NCBI GenBank assembly: GCA_014155875.1
Contig: JACEFZ010004145.1
Location: 243,501 to 307,500, forward strand
Reading direction: 5' to 3'
Length of the DNA: 64,000 nt
From: Cepaea nemoralis
Lineage: Eukaryota > Mollusca > Gastropoda > Stylommatophora > Helicidae
The notes under the pieces are model-generated. The model worked only from the letters and a program-made list of their open reading frames with translations. It was not told where the DNA came from and did no database searches. Made by a program: the position numbers and the translations under genes. Positions 34,798 to 44,264 of this stretch are shown here, piece after piece. Numbering within the stretch: the stretch's first letter is position 1; every line of letters begins with the position of its first letter.

Positions 34798-35590
34798 TCC
34801 TCCTTGATGCTAGTACTGCCGATGCTGTTGTACACATCTGCTAGTTCCTCTAGCTCGATATCGGTACACATATTGATGTCGTAATACCTTATACCATCTG
34901 ACCCTGGTGCGCTGTTTGTTTGTTTGTTCGTCGAAGCACAGCCCTGATCTCTTTCACTGTCACTGTGTCTTCAACTGCGATGTTCTGAGCCTTACACATG
35001 TCTGAGGTAATCGCCTTGGCAAAATTCTGGCCTCTTATCTCTGCCTGGTTGCTCTGCTCTAGATAGCGTTCAAAAAGGGCTTTGCCCTTATTCTCGTCAG
35101 AACTCTGCCAGATAAGGCCAGCACTTTGGAATACGGGAACACTCTTATTCATGACTATTCCATTCAAACTTTTATGTAGTCGCCAGAACAATTTCAATGA
35201 CTTGTCTGTGCTTATTCTTTGACACAACTCTGCACATTTTGCACTTTGAACCACTTTAACAATTTGTTTTTTGTTTTTAAAATAGCTAACTTGTATGTCC
35301 CTCTCTCTTTCCAAATGCACAATACGACTGGAATAGGTAACTCAGTTCCTCTTGGCGTTTTGCCATTTCCTTACAGCACAACGCTTATCCATCCATACCT
35401 TTTCCACCTCAAAATGCCACTAAGGTGGCTGCTGCCAGTTTCTTTATTCTCCTGCCACGATGATTCCTGCGCTTGTCGCGCCTTATTTTACTCACCACAT
35501 CTTGCCCTGAACTGTCCTACTTGAAGGTCTTGACTGTTGATTTCTGCTGCCTGGTTCTGTCGTTCTCCACCAATATGCAATGACACACAG
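34798..35590 (-). pseudogene. I-like LINE fragment, copy C
   Basis: The minus strand encodes HLERERDIQVSYFKNKKQ, LFWRLHKSLNG, ENKGKALFERYLEQSN, TVKEIRAVLRR and GPDGIRYYDINMCTD in order, with frameshifts. These correspond closely to 61380-62020 in copy B. It covers only the linker between endonuclease and RT plus the first RT block, truncated at both sides. Confidence 0.75.
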
Positions 35591-36462
35591 TAGTGCAGAT
35601 TTACATAACAGAATTACGACACATACATGACGTTGCAACGATTAGCCCTCATCAGCAAAGAAACACATACACAAAACACAACATATAGTCACATAGATCT
35701 CCTGTGACTACGTTAAGACGTAACGGAAGGATGAGAAGAATAAAAAGATGGAAAAAAAATGAAAGCAATGAAGAGAAAATAAAAAATGGAAAAAATGTTC
35801 CTACTTACCTCAAAATTCTGAGCTGTGTATAGCCCAGTTGTTATCTTCACATTGTGCGGTCACAAATGATGACTGTTTATTTCTGGCGTTTTTAATCAGT
35901 TGTCGCAGTGTCTTAGCTTCCTTCAAAGTGTCCAGATTGATTATTGTGGCTGTCCAATTAATTTTTATCTTTTTTTTTTATAAAACCACATCTCCAAGGC
36001 TTATATGCAAATTTTTACCTGTTTACAAATTGTCCAGAATTCGCAGCCTTATGTTAAAATTAGTTCTATGTAACTTTCAAAAACTCTTTTCCAACTTTCA
36101 AGGACGTATTGCATAACATGTTCTTTATTTGATAGAATGCAGTGTTTGCTTGACCTATTCTTTTATTTATCTATGTGATGCATCTTCCTTCTGATGTTAT
36201 CCATGTGCCCAGATATTTGAATGTTGTACTTTCATAGAGTCCTAGAGTTTAGAAGTATGTTATAGAGATAGCTGCCCCACAAACTAGCTCGCCTCGTATC
36301 GGTGACCACCACCCGTGTTGGTCAACGGCTATTTATTTAACATATTCATAGCTGACCTCTTGACACAATATCTAGAGGTCGCTCTACCATCCTCCACCCA
36401 GTGGTCGCGCCTAGTAATAGGACAGACTCTTACGCCACGAGTCAATAGAATAAGAATGTTAC
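35591..36462. other. Intron, no recognised gene
   Basis: No coding feature is supported. The first 80 bp continue the LINE-like sequence. A CTGATGAGGGC motif on the minus strand near 35660 superficially resembles half of a hammerhead core. Confidence 0.4.
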
Positions 36463-36582
36463 CCTCTTTTTGCAAGGTCACATTTCCCTGAGAACATTTG
36501 AACGTCAAACATCTGTATGCTGCTCCAGGAGGGGTGAAGTCTTGCCCATCTTCATAGATAACCTCATGATAACAGCAGCGAC
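36463..36582 (-). CDS. Type 2 cysteine-module exon of a VWC-like gene
   Basis: The exon has 120 nt, with the acceptor ACTCACCAG, the donor GTAACA and phase 1-1. The module starts GRCCYHEVIYEDGQDF, with an adjacent cysteine pair, then C-x4-C and the ending QGNVTLQKEG. The ending is nearly the same as in the exon at 54592 (QGNVTLIEEG), and the intron upstream of both exons is also alignable for over 500 bp, so the two are products of a segmental duplication. The pattern C..x..Y..G..F......C....C..GNV fits the first half of a VWC domain. The next exon downstream is the type 1 module at 11423. Confidence 0.8.
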
Positions 36583-37115
36583 CTGGTGAGTATAGTATTA
36601 TGTGCATGTAATTGGCCAATGGATAAGAGCGTCTCATCTTTAACGTCCCGTGGGCTGAATTGTGAGGTAGCCGGTTCATCCCTACAATTGTCAGTGGGAC
36701 TAACATGTTGTCTCGTCCTTGACATTGGGACGTAAATTACAAGTACCTTAGCAATTCAAGTGGATTCCGCTGAGGGGGAGGGACCCTGGTAATAAGGAAA
36801 GCTGACTCACATGCTCAAATAAATCTAGTTTTGACTACGCTTGAGTTCAAAGCAATAAACAAATACAATTAGCGCATGTATAAATGTGTTTCAGTCCACA
36901 TAGACCATACACAATATCTATATTACCACAGCGGTTGCCAGGAAAGTAATAACAGTGGTGGTCAGATAGATAGATCCAGTACAGTAAAAGACACCAATGA
37001 CCGGTGATCAGGCTCTGTGGTGTATTGGGTATATGGTGCTAGCCTCATATGTTTACAGACCACTCGACAGTCACTGAGTCACGTGTTCAACGTCAACATC
37101 TCTCTGGGCGCCTAT
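36583..37115. repeat. Duplicated intron block, copy 1
   Basis: Aligns in the same orientation with 54709-55240. Shared blocks include GACGTAAATTACAAG, GACCCTGGTAAT, AATGTGTTTCAGTCCAC and GTGCTAGCCTCATATGTTTA. It directly adjoins the type 2 exon on the acceptor side. Confidence 0.8.
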
Positions 37116-39424
37116 TGATCCATTATTATTATTATTATTATTATTATTAGCCTAGCAGTTGATATTGGGAATTCATCTAGAGTGGTTGCTGTTAAGATGT
37201 GGTGCTATTTTATGCCCTGATTTAATTTCTCTGCGTCTCAGGTACTACTATAAATCGTGTTTAATGTTGTGGCTGTGTCTGGTGATGAGAGAGAGATGAA
37301 TGCCAGAATAGTTGCATGAGAAATGTGAAAGTTAGATCAGAACCTCACTGAGAGGTTACTCTGAACGTTGCTTTCTGTCAGGCTAACCCACGGAATATTT
37401 TACCATGCTCGTTCGTCTGCAATGAGAAGTATGCGGTATGTTGATGACTGTATATCACTCTCAATGCATATTTGCACTCTATATGCTTTATAGAACTATC
37501 CTATGGAAGCATGTCATTGCACATTCTTAATCAACTGTAGAAATTATCTTGAGAGTCTACGTGTTATCACTCTTGTGATCAGAATGTGTGATGTGACATG
37601 TAAACTTGTCCCTGTAAATGCTGAGAATGTTTGAAGGCGTGAGATGTGTGTTTTATGAGTACCATCTCATATGAGAAGAAAGACGCCTTATCATGTCCAT
37701 ATGTTTGCAGGACGTGCATTTCATGCCAGAATAATATTTTTTGTGATGACTAATGACTATTTTACGTTCATGAGAATCGCTAAAAGCACTCTTAAAGAGT
37801 TGCCTTAAATGCAATTTATCATTGATTTGGTGCAAGTGTTCCTTTAGCAACATTGATTGGGTTCACGAACTGCGTTCAGAAAAGGGTAATATATGTTTGA
37901 ACCTGTGACTACGTTTGCTGAATATATATGTGATGGCTCATGCAATGATTCAGGAAAAATGACATGTTTTTCATATGTGTTTTGTTTCACATGTGAATAT
38001 TGCTTATTAAATAATGCCTTACTTGCTGTGGAAAATATACTATTGTTACCCAGTTGGGAAGGAGCAAATGATGAGATGGTGATGAAGGATAGCACTGGTG
38101 AACCGAGTCTAGACTGAGAGAGGGGGCACTGGCATTGCAGTGTGAGTGTGGATGGAATAGGATATCCATGTACCAAAGTACCACCAATAGGGATTGGTGA
38201 TTGGTCTGCTCATTGGTTATTTGACATTGGTCAAATAATATTACATATTGCAGTTGTAAATGATGCTTGTCTCCTATGTGTCTCATATCTGTCTTATGAT
38301 GCTTGTCTCATGATGCTTGTCTTATAATGCATGTATCCCGATGCTTGTCTCATGGTGTCTGTCTTATGATGCCTGTCTCATGCTGCCTGTCTCATGATGT
38401 TTGCCTTACGATATCTGTCTCATGATGGCCAGGTCTCTTGAGGTCTGAGTCTAATGAGAGCTTTGACTTATCGAGACGAGTATATTATCATGTGTGTTGA
38501 TTGTGTAATGATGTCTCCAACTCAGCAGGAGGCATCAGGTCCATCACAAATAGGATGGATAATGAGAACATATCACCCAAAGTGCACCGAGTGAATTAAA
38601 CTCCATTACCAGTATTAGGGGATTGGTGCATGAGCAACATTCTCCCTTCTCTACCCCATTTCCTTGAACTTTCTTTTTGTGTTTGCTGATACTTTGATTA
38701 TTACATTTCATTTTAGTACAAATGTATAGCACTGGTTTTGCTTTGTTTGGTATCAGCAGAGAAAGGGACGGTGGAGAAGCCTTTTACTTGGGACAACCAA
38801 ACGGTGGTCTCTATCTCGAATCTCCAACTCTTTAATTGTGGTGGACTCCAGTAATTACTACAGAGCTGACAGGTTGGATTATCAGTCTGAACCTTCATTA
38901 TTAATATGCCTTTGCCAATGGCGGCTGTGAGAGTCTGTTCTCTGAATACGTACACAGGGATGGTCAACATTGTTTGTCATGTTATGAAGCGCTACCTTCA
39001 AGACAACGCGAAGAGTGAGCTCCTATCTTTTAAAGGACCCCCTCTTCTCAGTTTGTCTCATGCAGGCCAAGAAAGTTGAGAACTGTGCATATCTGGAACC
39101 TCCAAGATTGTTCCTCAAGCCTGGAATATTGGCATTTCTTAGGCATTTACTAACCAACTCATTAATAGTTGTGGCTTATTATCAGGAGGAGGAGGTTTTG
39201 AGTTGCTTCTTTATTCAGACTGGATATTCAGACTCACAGCGGGTGTTCGCGAGTCAAGTTATATTGTTCCTCTGAAGGGCTGTTCGGGAATTATTATCCA
39301 TCCCATTAGGGATGCCCTTAGACAACTTGTCATATCAAACCCTTATCTATCCTATATAGATATATTTTATTTTATAGAAACCTCACTCGTCGGGGCTTTT
39401 GTAATATTCTGGTGCCATAACTCA
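37116..39424. other. Intron, no recognised gene
   Basis: Contains a short (ATT)n at 37125-37149 and a 13-bp-type minisatellite, TGTCTCATGATGC with variants, at about 38262-38430. No coding feature is supported. Confidence 0.45.

Positions 39425-39487
<63 letters not shown>
39425..39487. repeat. (ATT)n microsatellite
   Basis: About 60 bp of pure ATT repeats. Confidence 0.95.
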
Positions 39488-39488
<1 letters not shown>

Positions 39489-39734
39489 CGTTATTATAAG
39501 GCCATGTTAAGAACATTTAATCCCTCCTGGAAGGGGTAGCGAAATCTGATCATCTGGTCAACAGGCAATATACTATACACTGCACTACCACGGCACCCCG
39601 CCTACATAATAGATTGAGAAAAGAAAACTCACTAGGGCTTATTTGTGAGTGGATCAGTCTCTCTATAAAGTGTGTTCAAAACAATGTTTTCCCGTGATGA
39701 ATTTTAATAACGAAGACACAAACAATAGATTGCA

Positions 39735-39785
39735 TGATTTATTGCCTGGCATATTTCGTTGCATCTCGTCAGGTACATACTGCAG
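39735..39785 (-). ncRNA. Hammerhead-ribozyme-like core near the Penelope-like 3' end
   Basis: On the minus strand CTGACGA (39766-39772) is followed eight bases later by GAAA (39754-39757), then a GCCAGGC segment and an ATA that could be a cleavage triplet. GTATG before the core can pair with CATGC after it. Hammerhead ribozymes are known in Penelope-like elements. Stem II here is poorly paired, so this is at best a degenerate ribozyme and could be chance. Confidence 0.3.
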
Positions 39786-39866
39786 AAATCACACAACTTA
39801 CGTGAATTAATTAGATAAATCCTTCAAACTGAAATATACACATGTTCGCACAGTAATGTCGATTGT

Positions 39867-40232
39867 CTACCACGGTAATTTTAAACTGACTAACATGTCT
39901 TTCTGCGTGCACAAGGACGGCTTACGAAGGGTGATTATTATAGCGTCAGCAAACTTTAACAATCGACTACTTTGTGTGTTGAAAAACACCCGGAAGGCAC
40001 TGTCTCTTTTAACCTCGTGACCGCTCTCGAGCACATGTCTCTCGACCGATGAAGCCGGACTGTTCCGGTGTGTCGGCCTGCCTAGGCTACCATCTTCTGT
40101 GTGTAGTATCTTGTCCACCCAATTCGGAATATGTTCCAAAACCCTGCAATGTAACTGTCGTTCAGTTCTGCCTATGTAGATGGCCTCGCATCTGCATGTA
40201 AATTGGTAAATACAATTTGATTTGGCGTACAA
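39867..40232 (-). pseudogene. Penelope-like element GIY-YIG endonuclease, inverted relative to its RT
   Basis: The 121-residue minus-strand frame reads CIYQFTCRCEAIYIGRTERQ, then EHIPNW and a C-terminal SSVERHVLESGH and ITLRKPSL. This is the GIY-YIG nuclease domain of Penelope-like elements, including the YIGRT motif and a downstream E/H-rich segment. In an intact element this domain follows the RT on the same strand. Here it abuts an RT on the opposite strand within a few bases of 40232, so it has lost its N-terminal partner. Non-coding 3' sequence continues to about 39650. Confidence 0.8.
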
Positions 40233-41372
40233 AGGTGAAAATCGCAGAGAATGCTCGCCTCAACAAATCACTGAGCACTGAAAAGGTAACAACGTCAGTA
40301 CTAGACAACCCAGAGAAGTACGTGAGGAACTTATCGTCGTACGTACTCAACAACATTGAAACGGAGAGCCCTTGCATACGGATTACAATTCTGCATAAAG
40401 CCCAAACACATTAACCGTGTTGAGTCGCAAGCACAATTTGAAATGTTGTTTGATCAAGTCTCCAAGTTATCACCTACTTCTACTGAGTCAGTCGGGTGGC
40501 TGAAGGCCAAACTGGTAGATTTAGAACACCAGTATAGGACAACCCCCTCTAAACAGACATGTCCGCTGACCAACGAACATCTTACTGCCTTAAAAGCGTT
40601 AAAGGCCAACAAAACCCTCGTAATATTGAAACCTGACAAAGGGAGTGGTGCGGTACTAATGGATATATCAGACTACCAGAGAAAAATGGATGAAATATTA
40701 TCAGATGCATCTGAATTCAGAGTAGAGCAAACAGTCAACAAGTCGGAGGACCTGGATGCAAAAATGAGGAAAGAAATCCAGTCACTTGTGAATGGAGGAC
40801 TCATCAGTGAGGCCACTGCAAAATCGCTCGCACCGCGTGGCTCCCAAACACCTCAGATGTACGGTCTACCCAAGCTTCACAAGCCCGGCATCCCACTAAG
40901 ACCGATCCTTTCCATGGTTAACTCGGCACAACACCGAATGGCGAGATGGCTAGCTGAAATTTTAAAACCAGGACGACAGTCCTTCGATCCAAGAACACTC
41001 AGAGATACATTCGAACTGGTGGAACTATTGGATACTATGGACTTAAACAACAAACACATGGCATGCATGGATATTGCCTCTTTATTCACCAACGTTCCAT
41101 TAGATGAGACCGTGAATATAATAAGCGTACGCATAAGAGACAAACAACTAAAACTAGGCATACCATCAGCTATTCTAGAGAGGCTATTAATATTATGTAC
41201 TGCCAATATACAATTCAACTTTCTAAACAAGTCATATCGCCAAATTGATGGAGTAGCCATGGGGAGCCCACTTGGATCTATTCTAGCGGACATCTTCATG
41301 GCACACTTAGAAGAAAAGAGATCCTCAGACATCAATACCCATAAACGAGTTTTATTCTCAAAGTGGGATTGA
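40233..41372 (+). pseudogene. Penelope-like reverse transcriptase, truncated before the catalytic DD
   Basis: The plus-strand product has the hallmarks of a Penelope RT: LKALKANKTLVILKPDKGSG, PQMYGLPKLHKPGIPLRPI, MDIASLFTNVPLDETV and GVAMGSPLGSILADIFMAHLEE. The open frame starts at 40356; an earlier N-terminal piece (NPEKYVRNLSSYVLN, 40230-40360) is in another frame, so there is an indel near 40365. The frame ends about 15 codons after the MAHLEE block, before the expected Y.DD motif, so the protein cannot be active. Its 5' end faces the 5' end of the endonuclease fragment on the other strand. Confidence 0.85.
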
Positions 41373-41568
41373 ATTGGGCACTCTGACCCGTTTTACATGT
41401 TGGCCTTCTTGTCTTTCTTTTGCCGTACATTATTACATTCGTTAACCTCTAAGTAGAATGTTGTGGCACCTCAGAGTTCTGTAATGTTTTTCTTTCTTTT
41501 TCATGAAGTATTTATGTCTTCCTTTTTCTTAACCCCACGCTAACGCAGCGAGCATGTGGCGAATCGGG

Positions 41569-41572
<4 letters not shown>

Positions 41573-41643
<71 letters not shown>

Positions 41644-41646
41644 TGT

Positions 41647-41698
<52 letters not shown>

Positions 41699-41702
41699 TT
41701 GA
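41573..41702. repeat. (GA)n then (GACA)n microsatellite
   Basis: About 70 bp of GA repeats and about 45 bp of GACA repeats. The LTR retrotransposon inserted at its right edge. Confidence 0.95.
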
Positions 41703-41707
41703 GAGAC
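41703..41707. repeat. Target site duplication of the LTR retrotransposon, left
   Basis: GAGAC, repeated at 50157-50161. Confidence 0.8.
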
Positions 41708-42226
41708 TGTCACCGCCTCACCTTTAGAGATATTAAATAAAGGGCTGCAACTCCAGCCCAAGGGATAGAAGTGAGTCACTCGAGGCCCGAGTAATCTAGA
41801 GCCTTCTCGAAGGACTGGTCATTGAGTCCAGGGTTCCGTGGACACTGATGTGGCCCGCCTATTGCGGGGTCCACGAGGAACTCGGACAGAGTTACCACCC
41901 GTGTCGGATTGGGACACGTGTGGACCGGCAGAGGACAGACGGACTTCAGAGAGGCAACAGGGCCTGCCTTAGAGGGACTCAATAGATATCAATATATATA
42001 TATATATATATATACATAGGCTAGATAGTTTGCTAGACTGTTGTATGATAACTATGTGTTTGATGTTAACTATCTGTGATATGTAATATAGCGCGGGATT
42101 GTTAACCCACTGCGCCAACGCACTGTATATTGAAATACAATAAATGTTCGATATCATAGCGAACGGAGTTATTGTTGCCTGTGTGAACCCGAGCTCAGAT
42201 ACCTAGGCATGAGCAAGACGATGACA
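41708..42226 (+). repeat. 5' LTR
   Basis: 519 bp, TGTCA...TGACA. It contains an AT-rich (TA)n stretch near 41992-42013 that could supply a TATA element and AATAAA at 42139-42144 for polyadenylation. Against the 3' LTR I count two substitutions outside the (TA)n tract plus a change and a 4-bp length difference within it. Confidence 0.93.
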
Positions 42227-42233
42227 GGCTTTT

Positions 42234-42244
42234 TGGGGGCTAGT
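42234..42244 (+). promoter_or_regulatory. Probable primer-binding site (tRNA-Pro-like)
   Basis: TGGGGGCTAGT lies 7 bp after the 5' LTR. Its first eight bases equal the start of the tRNA-Pro-complementary primer site used by some retroviruses and gypsy elements (TGGGGGCT). The match then weakens, so primer identity is tentative. Confidence 0.5.
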
Positions 42245-42842
42245 TTTCCGGTTTTGGCATAAAAATCTAATGTTACAGAACTATTAATTGCCATGTAAAA
42301 TCACCAAATTAATTATATCAAATTGATTGTGTACCACAAATTATTATCTTTACAAGGTTAAAATATTAGTAGCTATCTAGCAATAAAATAAAATTAATCT
42401 GAGTCCCTCAGCAGTGTCTCAGCAGTGCCTCAGCAGTGTGTCTCTCATTATTGTGATTACGATAAACTATTTTTGACATGACTGTGACATTTTTTGACTG
42501 TTACTAATGTTTTCTCACTCTACGAGCAGATTGTTCCGCGAATAGTGGCGCGTGCAACCTATGTAACCTTTCCAACAGTGGCGAGAGTACAAGACAACAT
42601 CGGCGAGTTCTGGGATTAAAAGCTAAGTTTCATATCATACCCATTGCAACTCTAAGCTGTACTTCTCACCATCCATCAATGTATCATTTTGCTTTGCATT
42701 GATTTGTTTGTATATTCATGACCGTGTAACCAACATAACCTTGCATTTTGATTTACACATTTAATAATTAAGGGAGATAACTAAATTTTCTACTCCCCAA
42801 CATTTTTTCTAAGGGATTTAACTTTATAAACAGTACCAACAA

Positions 42843-44177
42843 GTGAAACACAAAATGTCTAGCTTAGATAAATGCATTGAGCAAGGAGTAAAATTAGGTT
42901 ATAAAGAAGAGAAACTGTCAGAATGGGCACAGAAAACGCACGCAGAAAACATTGCCCGTGAAGAAAGAGCGATAGAACGAGAGGAAAAACAAAGGCAAAT
43001 GCAAATGCAGGCAGAAGAAAAGAAATTGCAAATGGAGGCAGAAGAAAAGAAAATGCAAATGCAGGCAGAAGAAAAGAAATTGCAAATTGAGGCGGAAGAA
43101 AAGAAAATGCAAATGCAAATGGAGGCAGAAGAAAAGAAAAGACAAATTGAGGCGGAAGAAAAAAAGATGCTGATGCAACTACAAGCTGAAGAGAAAAATA
43201 TGCAATTGCAGGCTCAAGAAAAACAGCTGGAGCTTGAGGCGGCGGCCAAACAAGCCCAATTGAATGCCGATACACAAATAAAACTGAAACAGATGGAGAT
43301 TGAGTCCAACGCAGAAATATCTGTGAATAAGCTAAAAAGCAAAGAAGAGGAACACAAATATAACAAGTATAAAGGCCTCGTGAAGGCGTTCTGCTCAGGA
43401 GATTCCATCAGCGCCTACTTGGAAAATTTTGAGTGTTTAATGTCCTACCATAAGATCATAAAATCAGATTGGGCATTTATTTTAATGAGAAACTTAGCTC
43501 TTGAACCTTTAAAAGTAATAGAGACAGTGCCACAGGAAATGCGGAAAGACTATGACTATTTAAAACAACGCATTCTCCAACATTTTTCTTTAGATACTGC
43601 AGGTTACCAACAACAATTTGCCAAATTATCTCCACAACCAAACCAAACCTTTATAGATTATGTCAGTACAGTCCAAGACGTGTGTACAAAGTGGATTAAC
43701 TCGGCTAAAACTAACAACAGCCATGACAAACTTAAAGAGCTCATTATTATAGACAAAATAGTTAGCACCATCCCTACACCTTTTGCCAAGTTCTTAAAAC
43801 AAATGGACTGTAAAAGTATTCAGGAAATCGAGTCCAAGGGGAATGCATTTTTCACAGCAAATAGAGACATTTTTCAGCTAAACATAAGTCACAACGATAC
43901 AGCAGCAGCAGTAGTGAACACCAAATACTCGAAACAAACAGAGAGTAAATTTAAACCGCGCTCAAATGTCAGTAAACTAGTTAAATGCCAATATTGCAGT
44001 TTGAATCACGACAGTTACGCGATGTGCGACAAATCGCCTAACTATCCTCACCACCTCAAAATGATGGTGGAGAAGCAGAAGACTAAGCGCCATGCTTACC
44101 AGAGAGCGGTCAAATGTTTTTTTTTTGCAGGAGCTTTGGCCACTATAGTCGCTTCTGTGATGGACGTAAGTTATTGA
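42843..44177 (+). CDS. Gag-like protein of the Gmr1-like element, frame broken at a poly-T run
   Basis: The frame encodes 444 residues. Residues about 45-165 form a long charged coiled coil built from repeats of the AEEKKLQMEAEEKKMQ type. A capsid-like domain follows (VKAFCSGDSISAYLENFE, then LKQRILQHFS and FIDYVSTVQDVC). A first Cys motif CQYCSLNHDSYAMC is at about residue 382. The frame then runs into ten T's at 44117-44126. One frame to the side, a second knuckle, C-R-S-F-G-H-Y-S-R-F-C, continues to a stop at 44267-44269. Two extra T's relative to a CX2CX4HX4C knuckle would explain the break; programmed slippage on the T run is an alternative. It would package the element's RNA in a cytoplasmic particle. 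Confidence 0.85.
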   Translation: MKHKMSSLDKCIEQGVKLGYKEEKLSEWAQKTHAENIAREERAIEREEKQRQMQMQAEEKKLQMEAEEKKMQMQAEEKKLQIEAEEKKMQMQMEAEEKKRQIEAEEKKMLMQLQAEEKNMQLQAQEKQLELEAAAKQAQLNADTQIKLKQMEIESNAEISVNKLKSKEEEHKYNKYKGLVKAFCSGDSISAYLENFECLMSYHKIIKSDWAFILMRNLALEPLKVIETVPQEMRKDYDYLKQRILQHFSLDTAGYQQQFAKLSPQPNQTFIDYVSTVQDVCTKWINSAKTNNSHDKLKELIIIDKIVSTIPTPFAKFLKQMDCKSIQEIESKGNAFFTANRDIFQLNISHNDTAAAVVNTKYSKQTESKFKPRSNVSKLVKCQYCSLNHDSYAMCDKSPNYPHHLKMMVEKQKTKRHAYQRAVKCFFFAGALATIVASVMDVSY

Positions 44178-44264
44178 AACAGGCCAATGCTGCACTAGTA
44201 GAAACGTCGTCAGACGAAGAGATTGAATCACTGAATGATTGTGATAATCAACACGACAATGTAA

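Noticed and set aside
35638..35668. Second hammerhead core (CTGATGAGGGC, minus strand)
   Set aside because: No GAAA at the right distance and no stem I partner.
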